Positions 1 to 5,945 of a stretch of 6,039 bases of DNA are shown piece by piece (position 1 is the stretch's first letter; the number at the start of each line of letters is the position of its first letter). This DNA is from Bacillota bacterium. GTDB lineage: Bacteria > Bacillota > Clostridia > Lachnospirales > Cellulosilyticaceae. Made by a program: the position numbers and the translations under genes. The DNA lies in the NCBI GenBank assembly GCA_023412455.1, contig JAEYNQ010000116.1, positions 1-6,039 on the forward strand, written 5' to 3'. Under the pieces are notes generated by a model. It saw only the letters and a program-made list of their open reading frames with translations, was not told the DNA's origin and ran no database searches.

Positions 1-1097
1 TAGGAATGGGTATGAGCATTTTAACAGCCAATAAGATAGTAAAGCCCATTAAAACATTGACTTATAAGATTGAAAAAGGGGATTTAACAACAGATGTCGT
101 TGTACAGTCAAAAGATGAGGTTGGACACTTAGGAATGGGATTTAATAGGATGTTAGATAATTTAAGAGCATTATTACATATTAGTAATTCAGCAGCTAAA
201 GATATATCTATTTACTCAGACAAATTAAATTCACTGGCAGGAGAAATCATAAATGGGGCAGTAGCTGTAGATGCTGGTATGATGCATATTAATGAGATTA
301 TGAATAGGCAATCACAGGATATGGAAAAGAACCAAACGGAAATGAGTCTGTTTAATTCCACCATTAATGAGGTGAATACAAGCTTTACAGAGATGCAAGA
401 CTCTATTAATCAATCCGTTAATCAAGTAAAAAGTTCCTATTTACTAGCAGAAAAAGTGGAAACAACCTTAACTAAAACAGCTGAAAGTATGACAGGTATA
501 TATGAAGAAACAAAGGATTTAGAGAATATTTCAGATAGTATTGATAAGATTACAGTAACCATTAATAATATATCCCGCCAAACCAATTTGCTAGCCTTAA
601 ATGCATCCATTGAAGCTGCACGGGCAGGCGAGGCAGGGAAAAGTTTTGCTGTAGTTGCAGACGAAATTCGGACACTTTCCGAACAGACAGCTCATGCTAC
701 GCAAGAAATTTCAGAATTAGTCAGTCACATCAATAGCATTATTAAAAACACGGTGGAGACCATTAGTATTTCAAATACTCTCTACAATGAGACCCAAGAA
801 AATTCCCAGCAAATGATTACAGCTTTTAGAGGAATCCATGACCAAATCGGAGAGATTGGAAAAAGTAATCTTAGCATTGCTGATAAATTAAATAATTTTG
901 TCAAATCCAATGAAAAGATTGGGGAGATGTTCCGTATCATTCATGATAATATTAATAAATGTACCCAGTATACAGAATCAGCTACTAAGGTAGCAAAGGA
1001 GCAAAATAGTTCTGTAGATGAGTTAGCGCAAAGTGCCAGAGAGCTTGTAAAAATGTCTGAGTCCTTAAAAGAAAGTACAAGTAAGTTTTCTTGTTAA
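1..1097 (+). CDS. Methyl-accepting chemotaxis protein, C-terminal part (5' truncated by window edge)
   Basis: This is the cytoplasmic part of a transmembrane chemoreceptor, which relays ligand binding to the CheA/CheW kinase complex at the membrane. The frame is open to the left edge (a Gly codon precedes the first ATG at 6), and the visible product starts in the middle of a receptor, so the true start and the sensing domain lie upstream. Numbering from the ATG at 6, residues 1-8 look like the end of a membrane helix. A HAMP domain follows at about 8-57 (IVKPIKTL, then KDEVGHLGMGFNRML). The long methyl-accepting coiled coil has its hairpin tip at about 190-225 (QTNLLALNASIEAARAGE, then FAVVADEIRTLSEQ), the family's most conserved stretch. 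The protein ends FSC, with no NWETF-type pentapeptide for CheR/CheB docking. The ligand is unknown because the sensor domain is missing. No terminator is seen before the convergent neighbour 10 bases away. Confidence 0.95.
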   Translation, partial: GMGMSILTANKIVKPIKTLTYKIEKGDLTTDVVVQSKDEVGHLGMGFNRMLDNLRALLHISNSAAKDISIYSDKLNSLAGEIINGAVAVDAGMMHINEIMNRQSQDMEKNQTEMSLFNSTINEVNTSFTEMQDSINQSVNQVKSSYLLAEKVETTLTKTAESMTGIYEETKDLENISDSIDKITVTINNISRQTNLLALNASIEAARAGEAGKSFAVVADEIRTLSEQTAHATQEISELVSHINSIIKNTVETISISNTLYNETQENSQQMITAFRGIHDQIGEIGKSNLSIADKLNNFVKSNEKIGEMFRIIHDNINKCTQYTESATKVAKEQNSSVDELAQSARELVKMSESLKESTSKFSC

Positions 1098-1107
1098 TAG
1101 CTATAAC

Positions 1108-1692
1108 CTATTTTATTTGGATAATCTTTGACTGTAATTCTTCCCTGGTAAGCTCCTCAGCTGTGGGAAAGGTTACTTCATAGACATGCTTTTCCTTTTC
1201 ATATAGGAAGCTAAGAGTAGTTACTTTAATGTTACTATTTTGGACGACTTTTTGGATTTCTTCTATCGTTTTTAAAGTGTCACAGTCCATAGTAAGATTC
1301 AAATAAAGTGTATCATAGGTACGATTATCTAATTTTGAAGAAAGTAAAGATACATGACTAATATAAGGCTCTACAGCTGTATTTTTGAATAATTCTTCTG
1401 CAATGGATTGATTTTGATTTTTAAGGAGCATTTCTCCATAGTTATCTTCTATATCAGAGCTTGAAAAATGTCTTCTAACTGAAAATTTGGTTTCATCCTC
1501 TTTACAAGTCACTTTTGCATAATATTTATCATAAAGAGGATCTATACCAACTAGGCCAATATGAAAGTGTTTATCGGGATAGGTTGTTTGAAGGTGAGAG
1601 GCAAACTCTGCGCGGATACCCAATAAGTATAAAATCCCCAACAATAGGGCAATACCTATGCCCGCGCCCAGTAATTTTGAAATTCTTTTCAC
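1108..1692 (-). CDS. Small membrane-anchored or secreted protein of unknown function (possibly YfjL-like)
   Basis: A 194-residue protein with a basic N-terminus (MKRISK) and one hydrophobic helix at about residues 7-25, then a polar domain predicted to lie outside the membrane. There is no lipobox cysteine, so the helix is either an uncleaved anchor or a signal peptide. The soluble part has a TYPDKHFHIG stretch near 37-46 and an EDNYGEMLL stretch near 82-90. This arrangement reminds me of the YfjL-like family of Firmicutes, whose function is unknown; that match is from memory and weak. The start is a GTG at 1690-1692, supported by a G-rich ribosome site six bases upstream (1699-1707) and a promoter at 1752-1780. 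The gene stands alone and is convergent with the chemoreceptor. Nothing links it functionally to either neighbour. Confidence 0.8.
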   Translation of the reverse strand: MKRISKLLGAGIGIALLLGILYLLGIRAEFASHLQTTYPDKHFHIGLVGIDPLYDKYYAKVTCKEDETKFSVRRHFSSSDIEDNYGEMLLKNQNQSIAEELFKNTAVEPYISHVSLLSSKLDNRTYDTLYLNLTMDCDTLKTIEEIQKVVQNSNIKVTTLSFLYEKEKHVYEVTFPTAEELTREELQSKIIQIK

Positions 1693-1698
1693 AAAAAG

Positions 1699-1707
1699 CC
1701 CCCCCTC
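1699..1707 (-). promoter_or_regulatory. Ribosome binding site for the GTG-started gene
   Basis: Read on the minus strand this is GAGGGGGGG, followed by six bases (CTTTTT) and the GTG start. It fixes the start at 1692. The run of seven G is unusual in such AT-rich DNA. Confidence 0.7.
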
Positions 1708-1751
1708 TATATAAAACCATTTACTTCAATTGTAGAGTATATTTTAGAGAA

Positions 1752-1780
1752 TGTATATTAATTGTGTTATAAATTTTCAA
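1752..1780 (-). promoter_or_regulatory. Sigma-A-type promoter for the 1108-1692 gene
   Basis: On the minus strand, TTGAAA (1775-1780; 5 of 6 to the -35 consensus) is separated by exactly 17 bases from TATACA (1752-1757; 4 of 6 to the -10 consensus). Transcription would start near 1744, giving a leader of about 50 bases before the GTG start. Confidence 0.6.
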
Positions 1781-1851
1781 GTTTTAGGCATGTTACTTTT
1801 TTTGGAGTTAGGGAGGATATATTCTTGTGATTTGAGGGTGTTTTAGCTTAA

Positions 1852-1891
1852 AAGTGGTAACCTACTTTATACAGACAGTAGGTTACCACTT
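1852..1891. repeat. 15-bp perfect inverted repeat (orphan hairpin)
   Basis: AAGTGGTAACCTACT at 1852-1866 is matched perfectly by AGTAGGTTACCACTT at 1877-1891, with a 10-base loop. A moderately T-rich stretch (TATTTTGCTTTAT) follows on the + strand, so it could act as an intrinsic terminator in that direction. However, it lies upstream of both divergent promoters, and no + strand gene ends just before it. It may be the terminator of an unannotated small RNA, a remnant of a lost gene's terminator, or a dispersed palindromic repeat. The rest of the 389-base region 1693-2081 holds only the two promoters, the palindrome at 1979-1993 and the leader of the operon; I see no tRNA, no recognisable riboswitch and no credible small ORF. 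Confidence 0.75.
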
Positions 1892-1978
1892 ATTTTGCTT
1901 TATGATTCAGAATCTATATAATATATAAAGAAAATAGCGAATCAAAACAGTTATTTTAAAATAAGAACTTCATCTAAA

Positions 1979-1993
1979 TGATATTGAATATCA
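1979..1993. promoter_or_regulatory. Possible operator: palindrome over the -35 box
   Basis: TGATATTGAATATCA is a perfect inverted repeat with 7-base arms around a central G at 1986. It covers the -35 box (1984-1989) of the operon promoter, the classic position for a repressor site. No regulator gene is in the window, so the binding protein is unknown. In AT-rich DNA a palindrome of this size could be chance. Confidence 0.4.
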
Positions 1994-2012
1994 ATAACCC
2001 TTTATGTATAAT
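1984..2012 (+). promoter_or_regulatory. Sigma-A-type promoter of the five-gene operon
   Basis: TTGAAT (1984-1989) lies exactly 17 bases before a perfect TATAAT (2007-2012). AT-rich DNA upstream (about 1915-1970) could serve as an UP element. Transcription would begin near 2019, giving a leader of about 63 bases to the ATG at 2082. This placement excludes the ATG at 2004 as the start of the first gene, because it lies within the promoter. Confidence 0.75.
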
Positions 2013-2072
2013 GGGTCTAGACATCTACTAAGGATGTGGAATGCATCAGCAAATATAAAAATAACTAATTAT

Positions 2073-2077
2073 GAGGG
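2073..2077 (+). promoter_or_regulatory. Ribosome binding site deciding the start at 2082
   Basis: GAGGG sits four bases before the ATG at 2082-2084. The spacing is a little short, but no comparable site precedes the in-frame ATGs at 2004 or 2034. Confidence 0.55.
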
Positions 2078-2081
2078 ATCT

Positions 2082-2708
2082 ATGAAATATATATTTATAA
2101 ATCCTGTGGTAGCGCAAATGTATAGTAAAGAAAGTTTAGACAAGGTGCTTCTAAAAAATGGCTACCAGAGGGTAGAAGTAGAAAAGGATTGGCATAAGAT
2201 TGTCAAAGACAAGTATAAAGAAGCACTTGAAAATGTATCCGTTACCCTTTTAGATAAGCGCTGTCCCAAAGCAATTGAAATGGTGATGCCCTATTTTAAT
2301 AAGGAAGAGATGCATATACCGTCTATTGAGCCTATTTTAATTCATTGTGCCATGGAATTAGCCGAGAGGGAAGATTTAAAGGATAGGCAAAAGATTATTA
2401 CCACACCTTGTGAGAGCTTGGCAAGTCATGGTAATCAAATAGGTTTAGAAAACACGGTATTTATAAGTTGGAAGACATTTGCTAGGGAACTAGAAGGCTC
2501 TGATGAACTTCAAGTTAAACAATTAGAGGCAAGCCCTATTCCACCAGGTTATTTTACCAGCTTAGAAAGTAAAATAAGTAGCATTTCCGGTGAAGAGAAC
2601 CTTGAAGCACATTTTAAGACAAAGGAATATAAAAAGGATCAGCTTGTAGAAATGCTTTATTGCCATATGGGATGTAATAATGGAGACGGAGTGTTAATGA
2701 ATGAATAG
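2082..2708 (+). CDS. Degenerate [FeFe]-hydrogenase H-cluster-domain-like protein
   Basis: A 208-residue soluble protein that resembles a shortened C-terminal domain of [FeFe]-hydrogenase large subunits (about 350 residues in hydrogenases). Numbering from the ATG at 2082, three cysteine sites fall in the hydrogenase order: KRCP (C61; compare TSCCPxW), ITTPCESLA (C110; compare MPCxxKxxE) and EMLYCHMGCNNGDG (C194, C198; compare ExMACxxGCxxGGG). Between them SLDKVLLKNGY, FISWKTFAREL and IPPGYF also match the order of conserved segments. The four cysteines that would ligate the [4Fe-4S] part of the H-cluster are therefore kept. The first Cys of the CCP pair is Arg60 and the Lys of the second motif is Leu, so hydrogen chemistry is unlikely. 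I infer a cluster-binding redox, sensor or scaffold protein. It is the first gene of the operon and overlaps the permease by 8 bases. An upstream in-frame ATG at 2004 lies within the promoter and was rejected. Confidence 0.7.
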   Translation: MKYIFINPVVAQMYSKESLDKVLLKNGYQRVEVEKDWHKIVKDKYKEALENVSVTLLDKRCPKAIEMVMPYFNKEEMHIPSIEPILIHCAMELAEREDLKDRQKIITTPCESLASHGNQIGLENTVFISWKTFARELEGSDELQVKQLEASPIPPGYFTSLESKISSISGEENLEAHFKTKEYKKDQLVEMLYCHMGCNNGDGVLMNE

Positions 2709-3465
2709 AAGGAAGCTCATTAAGACCTCTATTTCAGTAGCTCTCTTGCTTTTAGTATGGCAGGTAGTAGTCAAGCTAGGGATTGTCAGCTCTTATGTTT
2801 TACCATCCCCTCATAAAGTGTTTAATAGCTTTATAAAGATGGTACAAACTGGTGAGATATTTGAGGATATTTGCATCAGCTATATAAGGGTATTAAAAGG
2901 CTTCTTTATTGCCACATTATCCGCTTTTTCCTTTGCCATGGTGCGAGTGCTTTTACCTAAATACAATGATTACTACGAAAGTATTATTCAGTTTTTAAAG
3001 AATGTCCCCCCACTAAGCCTTATTTCTCTTTTGATTTTATGGTTTGGGATTGGTGAAACAACTAAAATCGGAATTATTGTATTAACTTCATTTTTCCCTA
3101 TTTATTTAAATACCGTTAAAGGTTTTACAGGCTGTGACCAGAAGCTCTTAGAGGTTGGAGAAATCTATGGCTATTCAAAAACCAGTAGCTTCTTTAAAAT
3201 CAGATTGCCTTATGCCATATCTGATATTTTAGTAGGGATGCGAGTGGGTCTTGGTTATAGCTGGCGTGCCATTATTAGTGCTGAAATGATAGCGGCTTCA
3301 GCAGGACTTGGTCATATGATTTTATTTGCCCAACAGATGTCTCGAACAGACAAAGTGATTGTTGGTATATTGGTTATTGGTGTGGTGGGCTATCTGACAG
3401 ATAGACTCTTTGCACTGATTATTGATAAGACTTTGAAAGGGTCAGAGAAAAATGGATGGGATTAA
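2701..3465 (+). CDS. ABC transporter permease, SsuC/TauC type
   Basis: The membrane subunit of an ABC importer, 254 residues, the usual length for the nitrate/sulfonate/taurine/thiamine-precursor permeases. It has about six hydrophobic helices (roughly 8-26, 65-83, 97-117, 122-140, 180-200 and 217-240). The cytoplasmic EAA loop, which docks on the ATPase, is at about 151-172 (EVGEIYGYSKTSSF, then KIRLPYA), with the family's conserved Gly and I-x-LP. An early SYVLPSPHKVF stretch (31-41) is typical of this class. It starts at the ATG at 2701 inside the end of the preceding gene, with GGAG at 2688-2691 nine bases upstream, so translation is probably coupled. It overlaps the ATPase gene by 14 bases. 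The family is clear; the substrate is not. Confidence 0.93.
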   Translation: MNRRKLIKTSISVALLLLVWQVVVKLGIVSSYVLPSPHKVFNSFIKMVQTGEIFEDICISYIRVLKGFFIATLSAFSFAMVRVLLPKYNDYYESIIQFLKNVPPLSLISLLILWFGIGETTKIGIIVLTSFFPIYLNTVKGFTGCDQKLLEVGEIYGYSKTSSFFKIRLPYAISDILVGMRVGLGYSWRAIISAEMIAASAGLGHMILFAQQMSRTDKVIVGILVIGVVGYLTDRLFALIIDKTLKGSEKNGWD

Positions 3466-4171
3466 TTTAGTAAAGGTCAGTAAGACATATACCGTGGATA
3501 AAGAGCCAGTTAAAGTACTTACTGATATCGATTTAAATATACCCACTCACAAAATCACTGTGATTTTAGGACGGAGTGGCTGTGGTAAAACCACGTTACT
3601 AAGACTGGTAGCAGGATTAGAAAGCTTTGAACAGGGTGAGCTTACAGGCAATCATTTAAAAAGAAAAGCGTACGTTTTTCAAGAAGATCGCTTGATGCCC
3701 TGGCTAGATGTGAGAAGGAATATTACATTTGGCCTCAATAAGCAAGAAATTAATGGTGAAAAAATTGCTGATATTATTGAAATGGTAGGCCTTAAGAAAT
3801 TTGAAAGTGCCTATCCCAGACAGTTATCAGGTGGAATGAGACAAAGGGTATCTCTAGCAAGAGCCTTTGCCTATAATCCAGATTTTATTTTAATGGATGA
3901 ACCTTTTTCAGCCTTGGACTTTTTTACAAGGGAACAAATGCAAAGGGAATTATTAAATATTCATGAGAGAACAAGGTGCTCTATCTTATTTGTAACCCAT
4001 AGTATTGATGAGGCCCTTATGCTAGGCGACAAAATCGTTATCTTAGACAAAGGAGTCATTAAGTCCGAATACCTCATTGAGGAAATGAGTGAACAAAGGA
4101 ATTTATTAGAGGATAAGTTTTTAATACTGAAAAAACAAATTATAGAAGATTTGAAAGAAGAAGAAATTTAG
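3452..4171 (+). CDS. ABC transporter ATP-binding protein, SsuB/TauB type
   Basis: The ATPase that powers the importer, 239 residues. All the functional motifs are intact: Walker A GRSGCGKTT (40-48), Q-loop FQEDRLMPW (76-84), signature LSGGM (125-129) followed by RQRVSLARA, Walker B FILMDEP (145-151), D-loop SALD (153-156) and switch His183 in VTHSIDEA. The QEDRLMPW form of the Q-loop region is characteristic of the nitrate/sulfonate/taurine ATPases. The C-terminus is a short charged tail with no added regulatory domain. The gene begins inside the last codons of the permease gene (14-base overlap), has only a weak ribosome site (AAAGGG at 3435-3440) and is likely translated by coupling. Confidence 0.95.
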   Translation: MDGINLVKVSKTYTVDKEPVKVLTDIDLNIPTHKITVILGRSGCGKTTLLRLVAGLESFEQGELTGNHLKRKAYVFQEDRLMPWLDVRRNITFGLNKQEINGEKIADIIEMVGLKKFESAYPRQLSGGMRQRVSLARAFAYNPDFILMDEPFSALDFFTREQMQRELLNIHERTRCSILFVTHSIDEALMLGDKIVILDKGVIKSEYLIEEMSEQRNLLEDKFLILKKQIIEDLKEEEI

Positions 4172-4189
4172 ACAGCTGGAGGAAACAAA

Positions 4190-5221
4190 ATGAAATTATC
4201 AAAAAAAGTAGTAGCAGCAGTAGTAGCAATGGGAGTCTTAATGACATCTCTAGTAGGGTGTGGGACACCTAATAAGGCACAAGCTGAAAAAAATGAAAGT
4301 GTCAATGAAACAGTAAGTCAGACGGTAGAAGCTACAGCTTTATCACAATCTACATTAGATGAGCTAACCATTACACATGTTACATCCCCCCTTAATGTAC
4401 CAAGCATTATCCAAAAAAAGAACAACATTTTTGTAGATACATTTACTAAAAATGGTAAAACAGTTGAAGTAAAATATGCTGAAATTACATCCGGTTCAGA
4501 GCAAACTCAAGCCTTAGCATCAGGTGATGTGGATATATTATATGCCGTAGGTGGAACTTCTGTTGTTTTAGCAGCAGCCAATGGTGCAGACATTAAAGTA
4601 TTAAATATGTACAGTCGATCACCTGAAGCTTTCTGTATGTATTCAAAAGATGCAGGCATTCAGTCAGCAGAAGACTTAAGAGGTAAAACAGTAGCAGGAC
4701 CAGTTGGAACAAACTTACATCAATTATTAATAGCCTACCTTAATGAGGCGGGTATGACCATTGAGGATATCAATTATGTCAATATGTCTATTCCAGATGC
4801 GAAAGCAGCTTTAGATGGTGGTAGCATTGACGCAGCCTTACTTGCAGGACCAACGGCTTACAAAGCAAAAGAGCAAGGCTATCACTTAGTAACAAATGGT
4901 AAAGGTTTAACAGATGCTATTATTGCTGTAGCTGTAAGAGAAGACTTTTACAATCAATACAAAAATGAATTAGAAGTATTTATGAATGCGCAAGCAGAAA
5001 TTATTCAATTTATCAATGAAAACTATGATGAAACAATGGACATTGTAGCAGCAGAGCTTGATCTAGAGAGAGCAGCAGTAGAAGAAATGTTTACACAATA
5101 TAACTTTAATATTGAGATAACAGAGGAAGACTATAAAGCTTTCCAAAATGTAGCAGACTTTATGTATGAGACAGAAATGATTGAAGCACCATTTGATACA
5201 GAGGCACTCTTTATTAAATAA
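4190..5221 (+). CDS. Substrate-binding lipoprotein of an ABC importer, NMT1/SsuA/TauA class
   Basis: A 343-residue extracellular solute-binding protein tethered to the membrane. Residues 1-23 are a lipoprotein signal peptide (KK, a hydrophobic core, then LVGC), so Cys24 would be the lipidated first residue. A Glu/Thr/Ser-rich linker (about 28-55) leads to the binding domain. SGSEQTQALASGDVDI (101-116) is the usual switch segment of this superfamily, where a mobile Gln/Ala-rich turn precedes the G-D-V-D motif. SAEDLRGKTVAGPVGTN (159-175) and AALDGGSIDAALLAGP (206-221) are the other conserved family stretches. The CCCFC motif of eukaryotic THI5 is absent. GGAGG with a seven-base spacer precedes the ATG, stronger than the site of the ATPase gene, which fits a need for excess binding protein. 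The ligand cannot be named from the sequence. Confidence 0.92.
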   Translation: MKLSKKVVAAVVAMGVLMTSLVGCGTPNKAQAEKNESVNETVSQTVEATALSQSTLDELTITHVTSPLNVPSIIQKKNNIFVDTFTKNGKTVEVKYAEITSGSEQTQALASGDVDILYAVGGTSVVLAAANGADIKVLNMYSRSPEAFCMYSKDAGIQSAEDLRGKTVAGPVGTNLHQLLIAYLNEAGMTIEDINYVNMSIPDAKAALDGGSIDAALLAGPTAYKAKEQGYHLVTNGKGLTDAIIAVAVREDFYNQYKNELEVFMNAQAEIIQFINENYDETMDIVAAELDLERAAVEEMFTQYNFNIEITEEDYKAFQNVADFMYETEMIEAPFDTEALFIK

Positions 5222-5228
5222 AAAGAGT
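5206..5228 (+). other. Weak hairpin across the stop codon of the binding-protein gene
   Basis: ACTCTTT (5206-5212) pairs with AAAGAGT (5222-5228) around a 9-base loop holding the stop codon. No T-tract follows, so it is not a convincing terminator. It might stabilise the 3' end of the upstream messages or be chance. Confidence 0.25.
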
Positions 5229-5244
5229 TTAACTAGAGATCACA

Positions 5245-5277
5245 AAAGATAGAAAGATAAAAAGATAACCAAAGATA
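5245..5277 (+). repeat. Four copies of AAAGATA in the A-rich spacer
   Basis: The 80-base gap between the binding-protein gene and the last gene holds four exact AAAGATA copies, starting at 5245, 5253, 5261 and 5271 (steps of 8, 8 and 10). The spacer is almost without T and C and would be single-stranded in RNA. It may result from replication slippage, or help ribosome loading on the last gene. Confidence 0.6.
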
Positions 5278-5301
5278 AATAATAGAAGTTAGGAAAAGTA
5301 T

Positions 5302-5841
5302 ATGGTAGAAAAAATTCGTGTCAAAGACCATGAGGATATTATTGAAATCACTTATGAAGATTTATTAAAATACCACGGTAAGCAAATGCTTGGGGGTGCA
5401 GCCCTTGTCTTTAAAATGTTATTAATGACATTTCCAAAGCTTTCTGAGGATATTCCTGTAAGAGGACATTTTAGTTTTTATAGTGGCATTGGGTACAATG
5501 GTAAAGGGATCATTGATGCAGCAGAAATGATCATGCGTGTAAGAACCCATGAAATGATAAGACTGGACCCTGAATATAGTGAAGATAAGCTAGGGCAAGT
5601 AGCACCTGGTGGTGGAAGATACTATTTCGAGATAGGGTACAAGGAAAAGCTCATCAAATTATACTTAAGAGAAGGGATTATCCCTGAAGCCTTTATTACC
5701 TATTCTAAGTTAGCCCATAAGTGTAAGGCAGAAGGGGTAGCAATGAAAGAAGAGGACCAAGCAAAACTATTCGAGTTAAGACAAGAATTAGCTAAGAGCA
5801 TTATGGCATCAAAGCCAGAAGACTTATTTGTTATTATGTAG
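5302..5841 (+). CDS. Conserved-looking protein, possibly a distant FmdE relative without the metal-site cysteines
   Basis: A 179-residue soluble protein with no signal peptide or membrane helix, the last gene of the operon. The start is supported by AGGA at 5291-5294, seven bases before the ATG. I do not recognise it with certainty. YHGKQMLGGAALVFKML (24-40) recalls the N-terminal HGHxCPG helix of FmdE-family proteins, which are linked to molybdenum formylmethanofuran dehydrogenase operons. A GKGIIDAAEMIMR stretch (67-79), a Gly-rich turn APGGG (101-105), the strand RYYFEIG (106-112), and EGIIPEAF (124-131) follow in an order that fits that fold. The zinc or metal cysteine of the motif is replaced by Met29, and the only cysteine is C141. 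If the match is right, this is a degenerate member acting as a binding or partner protein rather than a redox enzyme. Its position after the importer suggests it handles the imported compound. Confidence 0.6.
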   Translation: MVEKIRVKDHEDIIEITYEDLLKYHGKQMLGGAALVFKMLLMTFPKLSEDIPVRGHFSFYSGIGYNGKGIIDAAEMIMRVRTHEMIRLDPEYSEDKLGQVAPGGGRYYFEIGYKEKLIKLYLREGIIPEAFITYSKLAHKCKAEGVAMKEEDQAKLFELRQELAKSIMASKPEDLFVIM

Positions 5842-5850
5842 TAAACGTAT

Positions 5851-5935
5851 AAATCCTATAGTAGTCTAGAAAAGAGAGCAGCTACAAATTGTAGCTCTAC
5901 TTTATCTGGACTGACTATAGGATTTTTGTTGTTTT
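5851..5935 (+). terminator. Operon terminator with a two-part stem
   Basis: The outer arms are 5851-5870 and 5905-5925: twelve perfect pairs (AAATCCTATAGT with ACTATAGGATTT), then eight more after a bulged G at 5913, one of them G-T. An inner hairpin AGCTACA-AAT-TGTAGCT (5880-5896) sits at the apex. TTTTTGTTGTTTT follows immediately on the + strand. The position 9 bases after the last stop codon fits an intrinsic terminator for the operon. Its size (75 bases) and nested form are larger than usual. On the minus strand it is not followed by T residues, so it works in one direction. Confidence 0.75.
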
Positions 5936-5936
5936 G

Positions 5937-5945
5937 TGATATGAT
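5937..5945 (+). promoter_or_regulatory. Possible extended -10 promoter for a gene beyond the right edge
   Basis: TGATATGAT fits the extended -10 form TGn-TATAAT with one mismatch. No good -35 box lies 16-18 bases upstream. It follows the terminator directly, and the remaining bases to 6039 have no ORF; the only SD-preceded ATG (5973) is followed by one codon and a stop. Confidence 0.35.

Noticed and set aside
1515..1772. An 85-codon open frame on the + strand
   Set aside because: It lies mostly antisense to the 1108-1692 gene, which has a promoter, a ribosome site and a sensible signal helix. The frame has no good ribosome site and no recognisable sequence.
1781..2081. A TPP or other known riboswitch before the operon
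   Set aside because: The TPP core motifs (CUGAGA and the GAACCUGAU region) are not present, the hairpin at 1852-1891 lies upstream of the operon promoter, and the leader from about 2019 is only some 63 bases.
2082..2708. An active [FeFe]-hydrogenase
   Set aside because: The CCP pair has lost its first Cys and the second motif has lost its Lys, the domain is much shorter than in hydrogenases, and there are no accessory ferredoxin-type cluster domains.
4190..5221. A thiamine-pyrimidine (THI5-like) synthase or a proven thiamine-precursor transporter
   Set aside because: The CCCFC motif is absent, the protein has a lipoprotein signal, and there are no thiamine genes in the operon. Only the broad superfamily can be supported.
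5245..5277. A CRISPR array
   Set aside because: The repeat unit is 7 bases with spacers of one to three bases, far too small for CRISPR.
5851..5925. An integron attC site
   Set aside because: The core site GTTRRRY/RYYYAAC pair is missing, and a T-rich tract follows the stem, which fits a terminator better.
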